Positions 26,432 to 34,956 of a stretch of 64,000 bases of DNA are shown in pieces (within the stretch, counting starts at the first letter, position 1; each line of letters opens with the position of its first letter). The DNA lies in NCBI RefSeq assembly GCF_900290275.1, contig NZ_LT985323.1, positions 413,986 to 477,985 of the forward strand, written 5' to 3'. The stretch is from Prevotella merdae. Lineage in GTDB: Bacteria; Bacteroidota; Bacteroidia; Bacteroidales; Bacteroidaceae. Under the pieces are notes generated by a model that made no database searches, had not been told where the DNA came from, and saw only the letters and a list, made by a program, of their open reading frames with translations. The position numbers and the translations under genes are program-made.

Positions 26432-28606
26432 ATGACTGGGACAATTAACCTCAACGAACAACTAAAACATTACTTCGGTTTCGACTCGTTCAAAGGCGAA
26501 CAAGAAGCAATAATACGCAACTTGCTTGAAGGCAACGACACATTTGTGCTAATGCCTACAGGTGGCGGCAAGAGCCTTTGCTATCAATTGCCATCGCTTA
26601 TTATGGACGGTACGGCGATTGTTATATCGCCGCTCATAGCTCTTATGAAAAATCAGGTCGACGTCATTAACGGCCTTAGCGAGGAGCCGGGAGTTGCCCA
26701 TTATCTCAATTCCTCACTCAACAAGGCTGCCATACAGCAAGTATACAAGGATGTTCGTGAAGGACGCACCAAACTGTTGTATGTGGCTCCCGAATCGCTG
26801 AACAAGGAAGACAACCTTGAGTTCTTCCGCTCTTTCAAGATTTCGTTCTATGCCATTGACGAGGCTCACTGTATTTCGGAGTGGGGACACGACTTCCGCC
26901 CCGAATACCGAAACATACGCCCAACAATACAGAAAATAGGCAACGCTCCCGTCATAGCCCTTACTGCCACTGCCACAGACAAGGTGCGCATGGACATTAA
27001 GAAGAGCCTCGGCATTACTGATGCCAAGGAGTTCCGCTCGTCCTTTAATCGTCCTAACCTATATTACGAGGTAAGACAGAAGACTAAGGATATAGATAAA
27101 CAGATTATCAAGTTTATTAAACAGCACCCCGGAAAGAGTGGTATTGTATACTGTATATCACGCAAAAAGGTGGAGGAACTGGCGGCTGTACTGCAAGCCA
27201 ACGAGATTAAGGCGGCTCCTTATCATGCTGGACTCGACTCGGCAAAGCGATCGCAGACACAAGACGACTTCCTTATGGAGCGCATCGACGTTATTGTTGC
27301 TACCATAGCTTTTGGCATGGGCATCGACAAACCCGACGTACGATTCGTTATACACTACGATATTCCAAAGAGTTTGGAAGGATATTATCAGGAGACAGGA
27401 CGTGCCGGACGCGATGGTGGAGAGGGTATGTGCATAGCCTTCTACTCGTATAAAGACTTGCAAAAACTTGAGAAGTTTATGGAAGGTAAGCCTGTTGCCG
27501 AGCAAGACATAGGCAAACAATTGTTGCAGGAAACTGCTGCTTATGCCGAGTCGTCGGTATGCCGACGCAAGATATTGCTGCACTACTTTGGCGAGGAATA
27601 TCCTAAGGACAACTGTGGCAATTGCGACAACTGCCGACATCCTAAGGTTAAACGCGAGGGCAAAGAGGCTTTGCTCATAGTGCTACGCTCTATTCTTGCC
27701 ATGAAGGAGGGATTCCGTCAGGATTATGTCATCGACTTTGTTAAGGGACGTGCTACTGATGATATTGTATCGCATCACCATGACCAGCTCGAGGAATTTG
27801 GCATGGGCGAGGATATGCCTCCTAAGACATGGAACCCGGTTATACGTCAGGGTATGATTGCTGGATATATACACAAGGACATAGAGAGTTATGGATTGCT
27901 TAAGGTTACGGCTGCCGGCAAGCGATTTGTGAAGAATCCTACTGACTTTACATATGTGGAGGACACCGACTTTACCGAAACTAACGACGACGTAGAGGAG
28001 GAGCATGGAGCATCGGCACTGGATCCTACACTATATAGTATGCTGCAAGACCTTCGTAAAAAGACGGCTAAGAAGCTTAATCTACCAGGTTATGTCATCT
28101 TCCAAGACATATCACTCGAGCAGATGGCCACTCTATATCCGGTTTCTGTAGAAGAACTTCGCAACATTCAAGGCGTTGGCGTAGGCAAGGCTCGTAGATA
28201 CGGCAAGGAGTTCTGCGCACTTATCAAGCGCTATTGCGACGATAACGAGATTGAACGTCCTGAGGAGATGTTTGTCAGAACCGTGGCTAAGGACTCGATG
28301 ACTAAGGTTAAGATTATTGGTTACCTGGACCGTCGCATGCCGCTTGACGACATTGCATCGGCTCTGAACCTCGACTTCGACGACTTGCTGGACGAGATTG
28401 ACGCTATTGTATACTCGGGCACTAAGGTAAACATCGACTATTTCCTTGAGGATGTAATGGACGAGGATCAGGTGGACGATATATACGAATACTTCCGCGA
28501 ATCGGATACCGACAATATCGACGACGCTATGGACGAGCTTGGTGACTACGAAGAACGCGATATCCGCCTTGTCAGAATCAAGTTCTTGTCGGAACAGGCC
28601 AACTAA
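26432..28606 (+). CDS. recQ: ATP-dependent DNA helicase RecQ
   Basis: 3'-5' DNA helicase for recombination and fork repair. The 724-residue protein has Walker A TGGGKSLCYQLP, the DEAH box AIDEAHCISEWGHDFRPEY (split by context), motif VI YYQETGRAGRDG, the zinc-binding Cys cluster DNCGNCDNC, a winged-helix region, and an HRDC domain near 520-600. The C-terminal ~120 residues are acidic and rich in Asp/Glu, longer than in E. coli RecQ (about 610 residues) but usual for Bacteroidetes RecQ. Confidence 0.95.
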   Translation: MTGTINLNEQLKHYFGFDSFKGEQEAIIRNLLEGNDTFVLMPTGGGKSLCYQLPSLIMDGTAIVISPLIALMKNQVDVINGLSEEPGVAHYLNSSLNKAAIQQVYKDVREGRTKLLYVAPESLNKEDNLEFFRSFKISFYAIDEAHCISEWGHDFRPEYRNIRPTIQKIGNAPVIALTATATDKVRMDIKKSLGITDAKEFRSSFNRPNLYYEVRQKTKDIDKQIIKFIKQHPGKSGIVYCISRKKVEELAAVLQANEIKAAPYHAGLDSAKRSQTQDDFLMERIDVIVATIAFGMGIDKPDVRFVIHYDIPKSLEGYYQETGRAGRDGGEGMCIAFYSYKDLQKLEKFMEGKPVAEQDIGKQLLQETAAYAESSVCRRKILLHYFGEEYPKDNCGNCDNCRHPKVKREGKEALLIVLRSILAMKEGFRQDYVIDFVKGRATDDIVSHHHDQLEEFGMGEDMPPKTWNPVIRQGMIAGYIHKDIESYGLLKVTAAGKRFVKNPTDFTYVEDTDFTETNDDVEEEHGASALDPTLYSMLQDLRKKTAKKLNLPGYVIFQDISLEQMATLYPVSVEELRNIQGVGVGKARRYGKEFCALIKRYCDDNEIERPEEMFVRTVAKDSMTKVKIIGYLDRRMPLDDIASALNLDFDDLLDEIDAIVYSGTKVNIDYFLEDVMDEDQVDDIYEYFRESDTDNIDDAMDELGDYEERDIRLVRIKFLSEQAN

Positions 28607-28760
28607 AGATGGTTAATCTGGAAGACTTAACCTATCACTTATCTAGCACTAAAGTATCACAAGGCAAGCAAGCGTATCCGCAATGCAAGTGTTGATATAT
28701 AGAAATAATTAATAATTCCTCAGAAGCAATTGAGTGCTTACGTTTGAATATATAAAATAT

Positions 28761-28793
28761 GGGCATGTTCAACCATCACGGTTGTTCATGCCC
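28761..28793. terminator. Terminator between convergent recQ and eno
   Basis: GGGCATG and CAACC pair with GGTTG and CATGCCC around a 2-nt internal mismatch and a 5-nt loop; AT-rich runs lie on both sides. The rest of 28607-28832 shows no gene. Confidence 0.8.
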
Positions 28794-28832
28794 ATTTATT
28801 TCGATTATGATTTATTCAATAATTAATCACGT

Positions 28833-30149
<1,317 letters not shown>

Positions 30150-30228
30150 TTATCTTTACAATTATAAAACTTTTATATAAACCGCATGAACACAACATCG
30201 GCCGCATAAATACGATTCTTTTCTGAGT

Positions 30229-30261
30229 GCAAAAATAGTAATCATAAGAGAAACCACCAAA
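30229..30261 (-). promoter_or_regulatory. eno promoter (-33 and -7)
   Basis: Reverse-strand TTTG (30258-30261), 20-nt spacer, TATTTTTGC (30229-30237); leaves a leader of about 80 nt before the eno start. Confidence 0.75.
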
Positions 30262-30342
30262 TTAGGAGCGTCATCAAAAATAGGTATTCCACTAATAATA
30301 CCGAAATGTAGGTATGGCATTTCAAAATATCCACAAAATAGA

Positions 30343-30351
30343 TATCTTTGC
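30343..30351 (+). promoter_or_regulatory. Orphan plus-strand -7 box upstream of a hairpin-rich region
   Basis: Perfect TATCTTTGC with no protein gene downstream. Transcription would enter the structured stretch at 30382-30547 and then the IS. No -33 TTTG at the usual distance. Confidence 0.5.
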
Positions 30352-30381
30352 ATTAATACAAAATAATTCAGTAACTTTATA

Positions 30382-30547
30382 AGATGCCTCGTAGCATCTG
30401 CCACCAAACTTGCTTGCTCGGCGAACAGGAGTTCGCCGTTCCATAGGTGGAGCGTCGCCGCCTCGGCGACGTAAGCAACACGGTGTTTTGTGGTTTTTTG
30501 TTAAAGCCCTGCCATATAGTCACACTTGCGTGGTACAGTTCGGAGAC
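30382..30547 (+). ncRNA. Candidate structured RNA, 5' part (interrupted by IS1182 element)
   Basis: Three perfect hairpins in a row: AGATGC/GCATCT (30382-30399), CGGCGAAC/GTTCGCCG with AGGA loop (30419-30438), CGTCGCCG/CGGCGACG with CCT loop (30453-30471). The last two are enclosed by TTGCTT/AAGCAA (30410-30415, 30473-30478) and CACC/GGTG (30402-30405, 30482-30485), giving a three-way, cloverleaf-like fold. The -7 box at 30343 would start a transcript here. The sequence resumes at 32300 beyond the IS with further hairpins. No known RNA family was recognised. It could instead be a DNA-level palindromic repeat. Confidence 0.4.
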
Positions 30548-30564
30548 GAGGGCACTGAAAAAGT
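30548..30564 (+). repeat. Left terminal inverted repeat of the IS
   Basis: 17 bp, GAGGGCACTGAAAAAGT, identical to the right end in inverse orientation. Confidence 0.9.
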
Positions 30565-30600
30565 TAGCCCTTTAAGACTTTATTCCACTCTTTTAAATAA

Positions 30601-30647
30601 AAAAGCAGATTGCATTAAACATTATGTCGGTTTTGCAATCTGCTTTT
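30601..30647. terminator. Subterminal hairpin, transposase 3' side
   Basis: 14-bp perfect stem AAAAGCAGATTGCA/TGCAATCTGCTTTT with a 19-nt loop. Followed by A/T tracts on both sides, so it can end the transposase transcript and block inward read-through. Confidence 0.8.
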
Positions 30648-30732
30648 AATTTGCTTTGATATGGTCTAATATACAGCCTTATAGAGGATGTAGGGCACTT
30701 ATGTCACAAGTGTATAATTCTTCTAATTATTC

Positions 30733-32181
30733 TTAGCTTAGTCTCAATATTCTTTTGATATTTACGGCAAATATTGTCATTGCACCTTGCATTTGCATAC
30801 AATCTAGCCCATACGACAATGCCTTATCATAGCCGTATACCTGTTTTAACTCCGAATTTTTTGCCTCTATCTTGTATCTCTGGCGGGCTATTTCTTTAAA
30901 TTCTTGTGTCTTCTGAAACTCCAGTTGTCTTTTATGTTCTCCTTTCTTGATAGGTACACTATAGGTCTTGCTTTTAGCTCCATCCTTGTAGCATCCGTTT
31001 CTTCGTGAGCAAGTCTTGCATTTATCCACATCAAAGAAATAAGTCATGGATTGATTCCAGTTCCTATTCTTTCCCATTATTACTTTTCTGATTGCCATAT
31101 GGCCAGCAGGACAAACAAACATGCCTGCATCCTTGTTGTAATCAAAATTGTCTTCACTCTTTCTAAATCCACTACTAATAGACGGATGTAATTTGGACAC
31201 CAAACGAAATCCCCTCTCTTCATCTTCTGCCAGTTTGAGGTTCTTGCAGCCAGAATATGCGGTATCACCAACAACCGTGTCAACCTCCATTCCGTTCTTT
31301 CTGCTTTGCTCAACAAGCTCTTCCAACTGAGGCCCGTCACCCTTCTCGCCAGATGTGACTGTGGCAGCAGTTATGATACGCTCATCACTCATTGCGATGT
31401 GAGTCTTGTAACCGAAGAACGACGTGTCTTCTGTCTTATGCCCAACACGTGCGTCTGTATCCTTTGAGGTTGTATAGTGGTCTTCTATGTCCGCAAGCGT
31501 CTCCTTTAGCATATTTAGTCGCTGTTTTACTGCGGGCACTTCCGAAAGGCAGGAATCCGAGGTGATATGATTTAGAAGGTCCTTGGTATAATCCAACTCA
31601 TGAACAAGGTCATCGTCTTCATTCTTAGCCGGAAGTGTTTCCTTTATATTATCATCCATGGCATAAAGCGCCTTGCGGAGTTGCTTCGAACGGAGTTTCA
31701 GTATCTCAACTGGTGAATACGGATTTGACCTGGCTTTTGTATGAGTCGAATCTACAATAATAGTCTTTGATGTGATGATTCCTTTCTCTATTGCTATCTC
31801 TACAGTTTTTTTGATAAGCAGGTTCATAAGATCCGTGTCTTTCAGGCGTAATCTGCGAAACTTACAAAGACTGCTTGGATTGATAACGCCTTCCTCAGGA
31901 GTCATATCAAGAAAATACTTAAACGACATGTCATAACGGGAACGCTCTACAACATCCACGTCAGATATATCGTATATTGTCTTCAATAGAAGATATTTGA
32001 ACATACGAATGGGCGATTCAGCTGTACGGCCGTTATCAGGACAATATTTATTGACCAGTTCCTGATAGACAAAGCTGAAGTCTATCAGGTTATTAATACG
32101 GCGGAGAAGGTTGTCCTGGGGGACGACTATATCATAAAGTGAGCTATATTCACTGAGTGGAAGTTGTTGTTGTGACAGCAT
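30733..32181 (-). CDS. IS1182-family transposase
   Basis: 482-residue DDE-type transposase. The N-terminus carries the DUF772 pattern (GRTAESPIRMFKYLLLKTIYDISD and DMSFKYFLDMTPEE), followed by IIVDSTHTKARS, VGHKTEDTSFFGYKTHIAMSDE, VVGDTAYSGCKN (catalytic Asp region) and the C-terminal IKKGEHKRQLEF...RYKIEAKNSELKQVYG segment that holds the catalytic Glu. A Cys cluster (CKTCSRRNGC) is typical of the group. Full length, no frameshift. Confidence 0.94.
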   Translation of the reverse strand: MLSQQQLPLSEYSSLYDIVVPQDNLLRRINNLIDFSFVYQELVNKYCPDNGRTAESPIRMFKYLLLKTIYDISDVDVVERSRYDMSFKYFLDMTPEEGVINPSSLCKFRRLRLKDTDLMNLLIKKTVEIAIEKGIITSKTIIVDSTHTKARSNPYSPVEILKLRSKQLRKALYAMDDNIKETLPAKNEDDDLVHELDYTKDLLNHITSDSCLSEVPAVKQRLNMLKETLADIEDHYTTSKDTDARVGHKTEDTSFFGYKTHIAMSDERIITAATVTSGEKGDGPQLEELVEQSRKNGMEVDTVVGDTAYSGCKNLKLAEDEERGFRLVSKLHPSISSGFRKSEDNFDYNKDAGMFVCPAGHMAIRKVIMGKNRNWNQSMTYFFDVDKCKTCSRRNGCYKDGAKSKTYSVPIKKGEHKRQLEFQKTQEFKEIARQRYKIEAKNSELKQVYGYDKALSYGLDCMQMQGAMTIFAVNIKRILRLS

Positions 32182-32217
32182 AAGTACCTTGGATTTTATT
32201 CCTTAAAGGTACAAAAA

Positions 32218-32248
32218 AATCTGCACATAGCCAAATTATGTGCAGATT
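32218..32248. other. Subterminal hairpin, transposase 5' side
   Basis: 12-bp perfect stem AATCTGCACATA/TATGTGCAGATT with a 7-nt loop, just upstream of the transposase start. It would impede expression from outside transcription. Confidence 0.7.
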
Positions 32249-32273
32249 ATAATTGATAAATATATCGCAAGGG

Positions 32274-32290
32274 ACTTTTTCAGTGCCCTC
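32274..32290 (-). repeat. Right terminal inverted repeat of the IS
   Basis: 17 bp, inverse of the left end. Confidence 0.9.
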
Positions 32291-32299
32291 TTCGGAGAC

Positions 32300-32400
32300 C
32301 GTACCTCCTACGATTTCTTAGGTTCATCACACCATATTCTGGATGAACCAGAAAACAGGCTTACCAATCATGACAGATAGCATGGTAGATAAGCCCATTA
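32300..32400 (+). ncRNA. Candidate structured RNA, 3' part beyond the IS
   Basis: Hairpin text continues after the IS: GGTTCATC/GATGAACC (32320-32348) and GGCTTA/TAAGCC (about 32359-32397). CGTACC at 32300 can pair with GGTACAG left of the IS (30532-30538), so the IS landed within a likely loop. No protein-coding frame of note. Status as RNA is inference. Confidence 0.3.
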
Positions 32401-32415
32401 TTTTAGATTATTAGT

Positions 32416-33213
32416 TTAAATCAAATCGGGCATAATAAACACCGAATGAACCACCTGCTTCTCCTTTGGCGGAATCTGCATATAGTTCTTATAGAGATCG
32501 GTTAGATAGGCATCCGGATTGGCTGGAGCAGCAAAGGGTTTACCCTCAAAGTTGATAGTAGACAGCGGGAAGATAGAGTCTTTGCGGTGCATAATGCCGT
32601 AGCCATTGTTTATAAGGATATTTGACATATATGTGTCTTTGCCGCGAGTGGCAAATGCAATCTTCCAAAGCAATTTGTACCACAGATATTTAGCACCAAA
32701 GAAGAAGAACTCGAAGAAGGCTCGCCACGAATACTGATGCGAGTGATGCAGTATGGAATAACACTTAGACATGCCCTTGCCATACTTCTTGCAGAAACTC
32801 TTCGACACATTGGGATAGTCAATCATCGGGAATATGTCGACAAACAAACCCTTTGAATAATCCTTCGAGAAATCCTCATTGCCCTCAACATAAAAGGAAT
32901 TAAGGTCGCGTACCTTCATTATAGGCTCGCGTGTCTGCTCAGTTTCTGGTGTTTGCAGACGCAATCCCTCACGCAGTTCTCCTGGTGCAATCTCGGCAAA
33001 ACGTCGTGCATCGTCTAAAGGCATAGCAATATCTATGTCGTCGTCCCATGGTATAAATCCCTTGTGACGCACAGCACCTAAGAGCGATCCACCGTCAAGC
33101 CAATACTTGATATTATGGTTACGGCAGATGCGGTCTATTTCTTCGAGTATTGTCAGTTGCTTAAGCTGAGCGCGGCGCAACTGCTGTTGCTTGAATTGTT
33201 CAAGATAATTCAT
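32416..33213 (-). CDS. LicD/fukutin-family phosphotransferase
   Basis: Predicted to transfer a phospho-alditol or phosphocholine group from a CDP-activated donor to a surface glycan. The 265-residue protein has the LicD core WLDGGSLLGAVRHKGFIPWDDDIDIAMP (positions about 38-65) with metal-binding DDDID, then YVEGNEDFSKDYSKGLFVDIFPMIDYP. No membrane span is obvious, so it is probably cytoplasmic, peripheral. It lies 32 nt downstream of a probable CDP-ribitol synthase, which points to ribitol phosphate as the donor; that is inference. Confidence 0.88.
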   Translation of the reverse strand: MNYLEQFKQQQLRRAQLKQLTILEEIDRICRNHNIKYWLDGGSLLGAVRHKGFIPWDDDIDIAMPLDDARRFAEIAPGELREGLRLQTPETEQTREPIMKVRDLNSFYVEGNEDFSKDYSKGLFVDIFPMIDYPNVSKSFCKKYGKGMSKCYSILHHSHQYSWRAFFEFFFFGAKYLWYKLLWKIAFATRGKDTYMSNILINNGYGIMHRKDSIFPLSTINFEGKPFAAPANPDAYLTDLYKNYMQIPPKEKQVVHSVFIMPDLI

Positions 33214-33245
33214 CTTTATTCTCTTGTCTTAAAAATATCGCCCTA

Positions 33246-34613
33246 TCAATCCTTCTGTCTTCTTACATCTATAACCTGACCCGTGCAATCGGATGCCAAG
33301 GTCTGAAGTGTTGCCTCTGCCACCCTCTCTGGCATAAGCAGCGAGTCGTCGGGTTCTATACCAAAGTTCTGCTGACGCATAGGAGTTTTTGTGCGCTCAG
33401 GGTTGATACAGTTAATCTTAATACCATCTCCATCCCACTCTTGCGCAACTGCCTGTACAAAGTTTACGATAGCCGCCTTGGTAGACGAGTATATGCTGTA
33501 GAACGCCCTACCCCTTGTATACGAGCTTGATGTAAAGAATATCAGCTTGCCCTCTGTTTGTTTCAGGTACGGATAGGCCTCAAGAGCCACGTTCACAGTG
33601 CCGAGATAATTGGTTTGTATCGCATTCTGTATTGTTTCGTAATCCATTGTGGCAAGCGGTTCCTTATTGAGCACACCTGCTGTGCACACAACATAGTCGA
33701 TATGGCCTGCTGTCTCATGTGCATCGGTCATTGCCTTTGCCACACTGTCGCGTTGTGCCACATCCACCTTGTTCTCCGAACGCGAATACGAGAAAACAGT
33801 GGCTCCACTCTCGCGCAACATATCTACCACATATTTGCCTATGCCGTAGCTTCCGCCAAACACTACAGCAACCTTGTCGCGGAACACGTCTGACACATGT
33901 TCTGTATTCTCGGGCTCAGTGTTCTTGAGTTGAAACAACTTGTCGAGCATATAGGTATCCTCGCGGTATGTAAGCTTCATATTGCTCTCCTCACCACGCA
34001 CAACAAACACAGGTTCATCGGTATACTTGCGCACAACACCGCAGTCGTCGGTTGTCTTGAATTCAGGATCTTTCAATGCACGCTCGTAAGCATCGGCAAT
34101 AACTTGGCGGTCGAAAGCCTGTGGAGTTTGACCGCGACGCAAGCGCGAACGGTCTGGAATGGATGTTATGCAGTCGTTGCCATCTACCTCGATAATAGTA
34201 TCTGCAGACGGGATGGCTACGTCAATGGCACGATGAGACGCTAAGGCATCTATCACGTCATTTACGATACGCTGGCTTACAAGCGGGCGTACCGCGTCGT
34301 GGAAAATTAGGTTGACGTCCTGGTTAGCGTATGCCTGTATGGCAGAGAGCGATGAGTCGTAACGCTCTTTGCCACCTTTGAGTATCTTCTTTACCTTATG
34401 CCACTTGTTGCGCAAGACAATATTCTCGAAGTCGCTTATAAGCATAGGGTTTGCCACAATAGCAATCTCGTCGATATGCTGATTGCGCTCGAACACATCG
34501 ACAGTGTGCTCTACCACCATTTTGCCTGCCACCTTAAAGAACTGTTTAGGTGTAGACATTCCGAGGCGTGAGCCTACGCCACCGGCAAGTATAACGGCTA
34601 TATTTCTTTTCAT
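33246..34613 (-). CDS. Bifunctional cytidylyltransferase / short-chain dehydrogenase, Bcs1/Acs1-like (probable CDP-ribitol synthase)
   Basis: The 455-residue protein fuses an IspD/TarI-type nucleotidyltransferase (about 1-230: VILAGGVGSRLGMSTPKQFF, FHDAVRPLVS, DRSRLRRGQTPQAF) to an SDR reductase (about 240-455: VVFGGSYGIGKYVV, catalytic SSSYTRGRAFYSIYSSTKAA). The same fusion in Haemophilus influenzae capsule loci (Acs1/Bcs1) makes CDP-ribitol from ribulose-5-phosphate and CTP. IspD for isoprenoids would lack the SDR domain. It begins a two-gene unit with licD. Confidence 0.88.
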   Translation of the reverse strand: MKRNIAVILAGGVGSRLGMSTPKQFFKVAGKMVVEHTVDVFERNQHIDEIAIVANPMLISDFENIVLRNKWHKVKKILKGGKERYDSSLSAIQAYANQDVNLIFHDAVRPLVSQRIVNDVIDALASHRAIDVAIPSADTIIEVDGNDCITSIPDRSRLRRGQTPQAFDRQVIADAYERALKDPEFKTTDDCGVVRKYTDEPVFVVRGEESNMKLTYREDTYMLDKLFQLKNTEPENTEHVSDVFRDKVAVVFGGSYGIGKYVVDMLRESGATVFSYSRSENKVDVAQRDSVAKAMTDAHETAGHIDYVVCTAGVLNKEPLATMDYETIQNAIQTNYLGTVNVALEAYPYLKQTEGKLIFFTSSSYTRGRAFYSIYSSTKAAIVNFVQAVAQEWDGDGIKINCINPERTKTPMRQQNFGIEPDDSLLMPERVAEATLQTLASDCTGQVIDVRRQKD

Positions 34614-34639
34614 ACGTTCCTGTTGTTAAGTACTTATTT

Positions 34640-34673
34640 GCAAAGGTAAGAAAAATCCCGGCAAAACATCAAA
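34640..34673 (-). promoter_or_regulatory. Promoter of the bcs1-like/licD unit
   Basis: Reverse-strand TTTG (34670-34673), 21-nt spacer, TACCTTTGC (34640-34648), 27 nt before the start at 34613. The -33 element lies inside the stem of the preceding terminator. Confidence 0.7.
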
Positions 34674-34696
34674 AGTTATTGATGTTTTGTCGGGAT
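34651..34696 (-). terminator. Terminator of the AICAR formyltransferase/small protein unit
   Basis: 18-bp stem ATCCCGGCAAAACATCAA (34655-34672) with its complement (34679-34696), one G-T pair, 6-nt loop, followed on the minus strand by T5. Confidence 0.88.
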
Positions 34697-34736
34697 ATGT
34701 CATTATTCAAATACTGCACAAGTTATACTTGCGACA

Positions 34737-34940
34737 TTACTTTTTGTGCCTATTGGCACGCTGCTCGCGGTATTTGGCCTTTTGCCTTGCCGATCCGCTG
34801 CCGTGGGCACCGGTGATGTATTGCTTCTTCTTTGCCTTTGTCTTCACTTTGCCGTCGTCTGTCTTCGCCGAAGAAGCACCGCCACGTCCCCATGAAATGC
34901 CATTGGCAATGATTGCGTCGATATCGTCGCCTTTGCTCAT
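34737..34940 (-). CDS. Small basic protein of unknown function
   Basis: 67 residues, strongly basic second half (KTKAKKKQYITGAHGSG, ARQKAKYREQRANRHKK), Gly/Ser-rich middle, no signal or membrane segment. Its composition resembles RNA- or ribosome-binding small proteins, but no family was recognised. It lies 16 nt downstream of the AICAR formyltransferase and directly before that unit's terminator, so it is very probably co-transcribed and real. Confidence 0.6.
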   Translation of the reverse strand: MSKGDDIDAIIANGISWGRGGASSAKTDDGKVKTKAKKKQYITGAHGSGSARQKAKYREQRANRHKK

Positions 34941-34956
34941 AGTTGTATATATTTAA

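Larger units (their letters stand above)
30539..32299. mobile_element. IS1182-family insertion sequence with 9-bp target duplication
   Basis: The element proper is 30548-32290 (1743 bp). Its ends are identical inverted repeats GAGGGCACTGAAAAAGT (30548-30564 and, inverted, 32274-32290). TTCGGAGAC directly abuts both sides (30539-30547 and 32291-32299), a 9-bp target-site duplication. Each end also carries a subterminal hairpin (30601-30647 and 32218-32248). The single transposase gene runs leftward. Perfect ends and duplication indicate a recent, probably intact insertion. Confidence 0.93.

Noticed and set aside
30500..30547. Possible group II intron domain V remnant (GTACAGTTCGG text)
   Set aside because: Only short similarity to the GUACGGUUC side of domain V; the catalytic triad pairing is not clear and there is no reverse transcriptase nearby.
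30410..30649. 79-codon plus-strand frame across the left IS boundary
   Set aside because: It begins in the hairpin-rich stretch and crosses the IS end, so it is a chance fusion. The pre-insertion frame also shows no recognisable protein.
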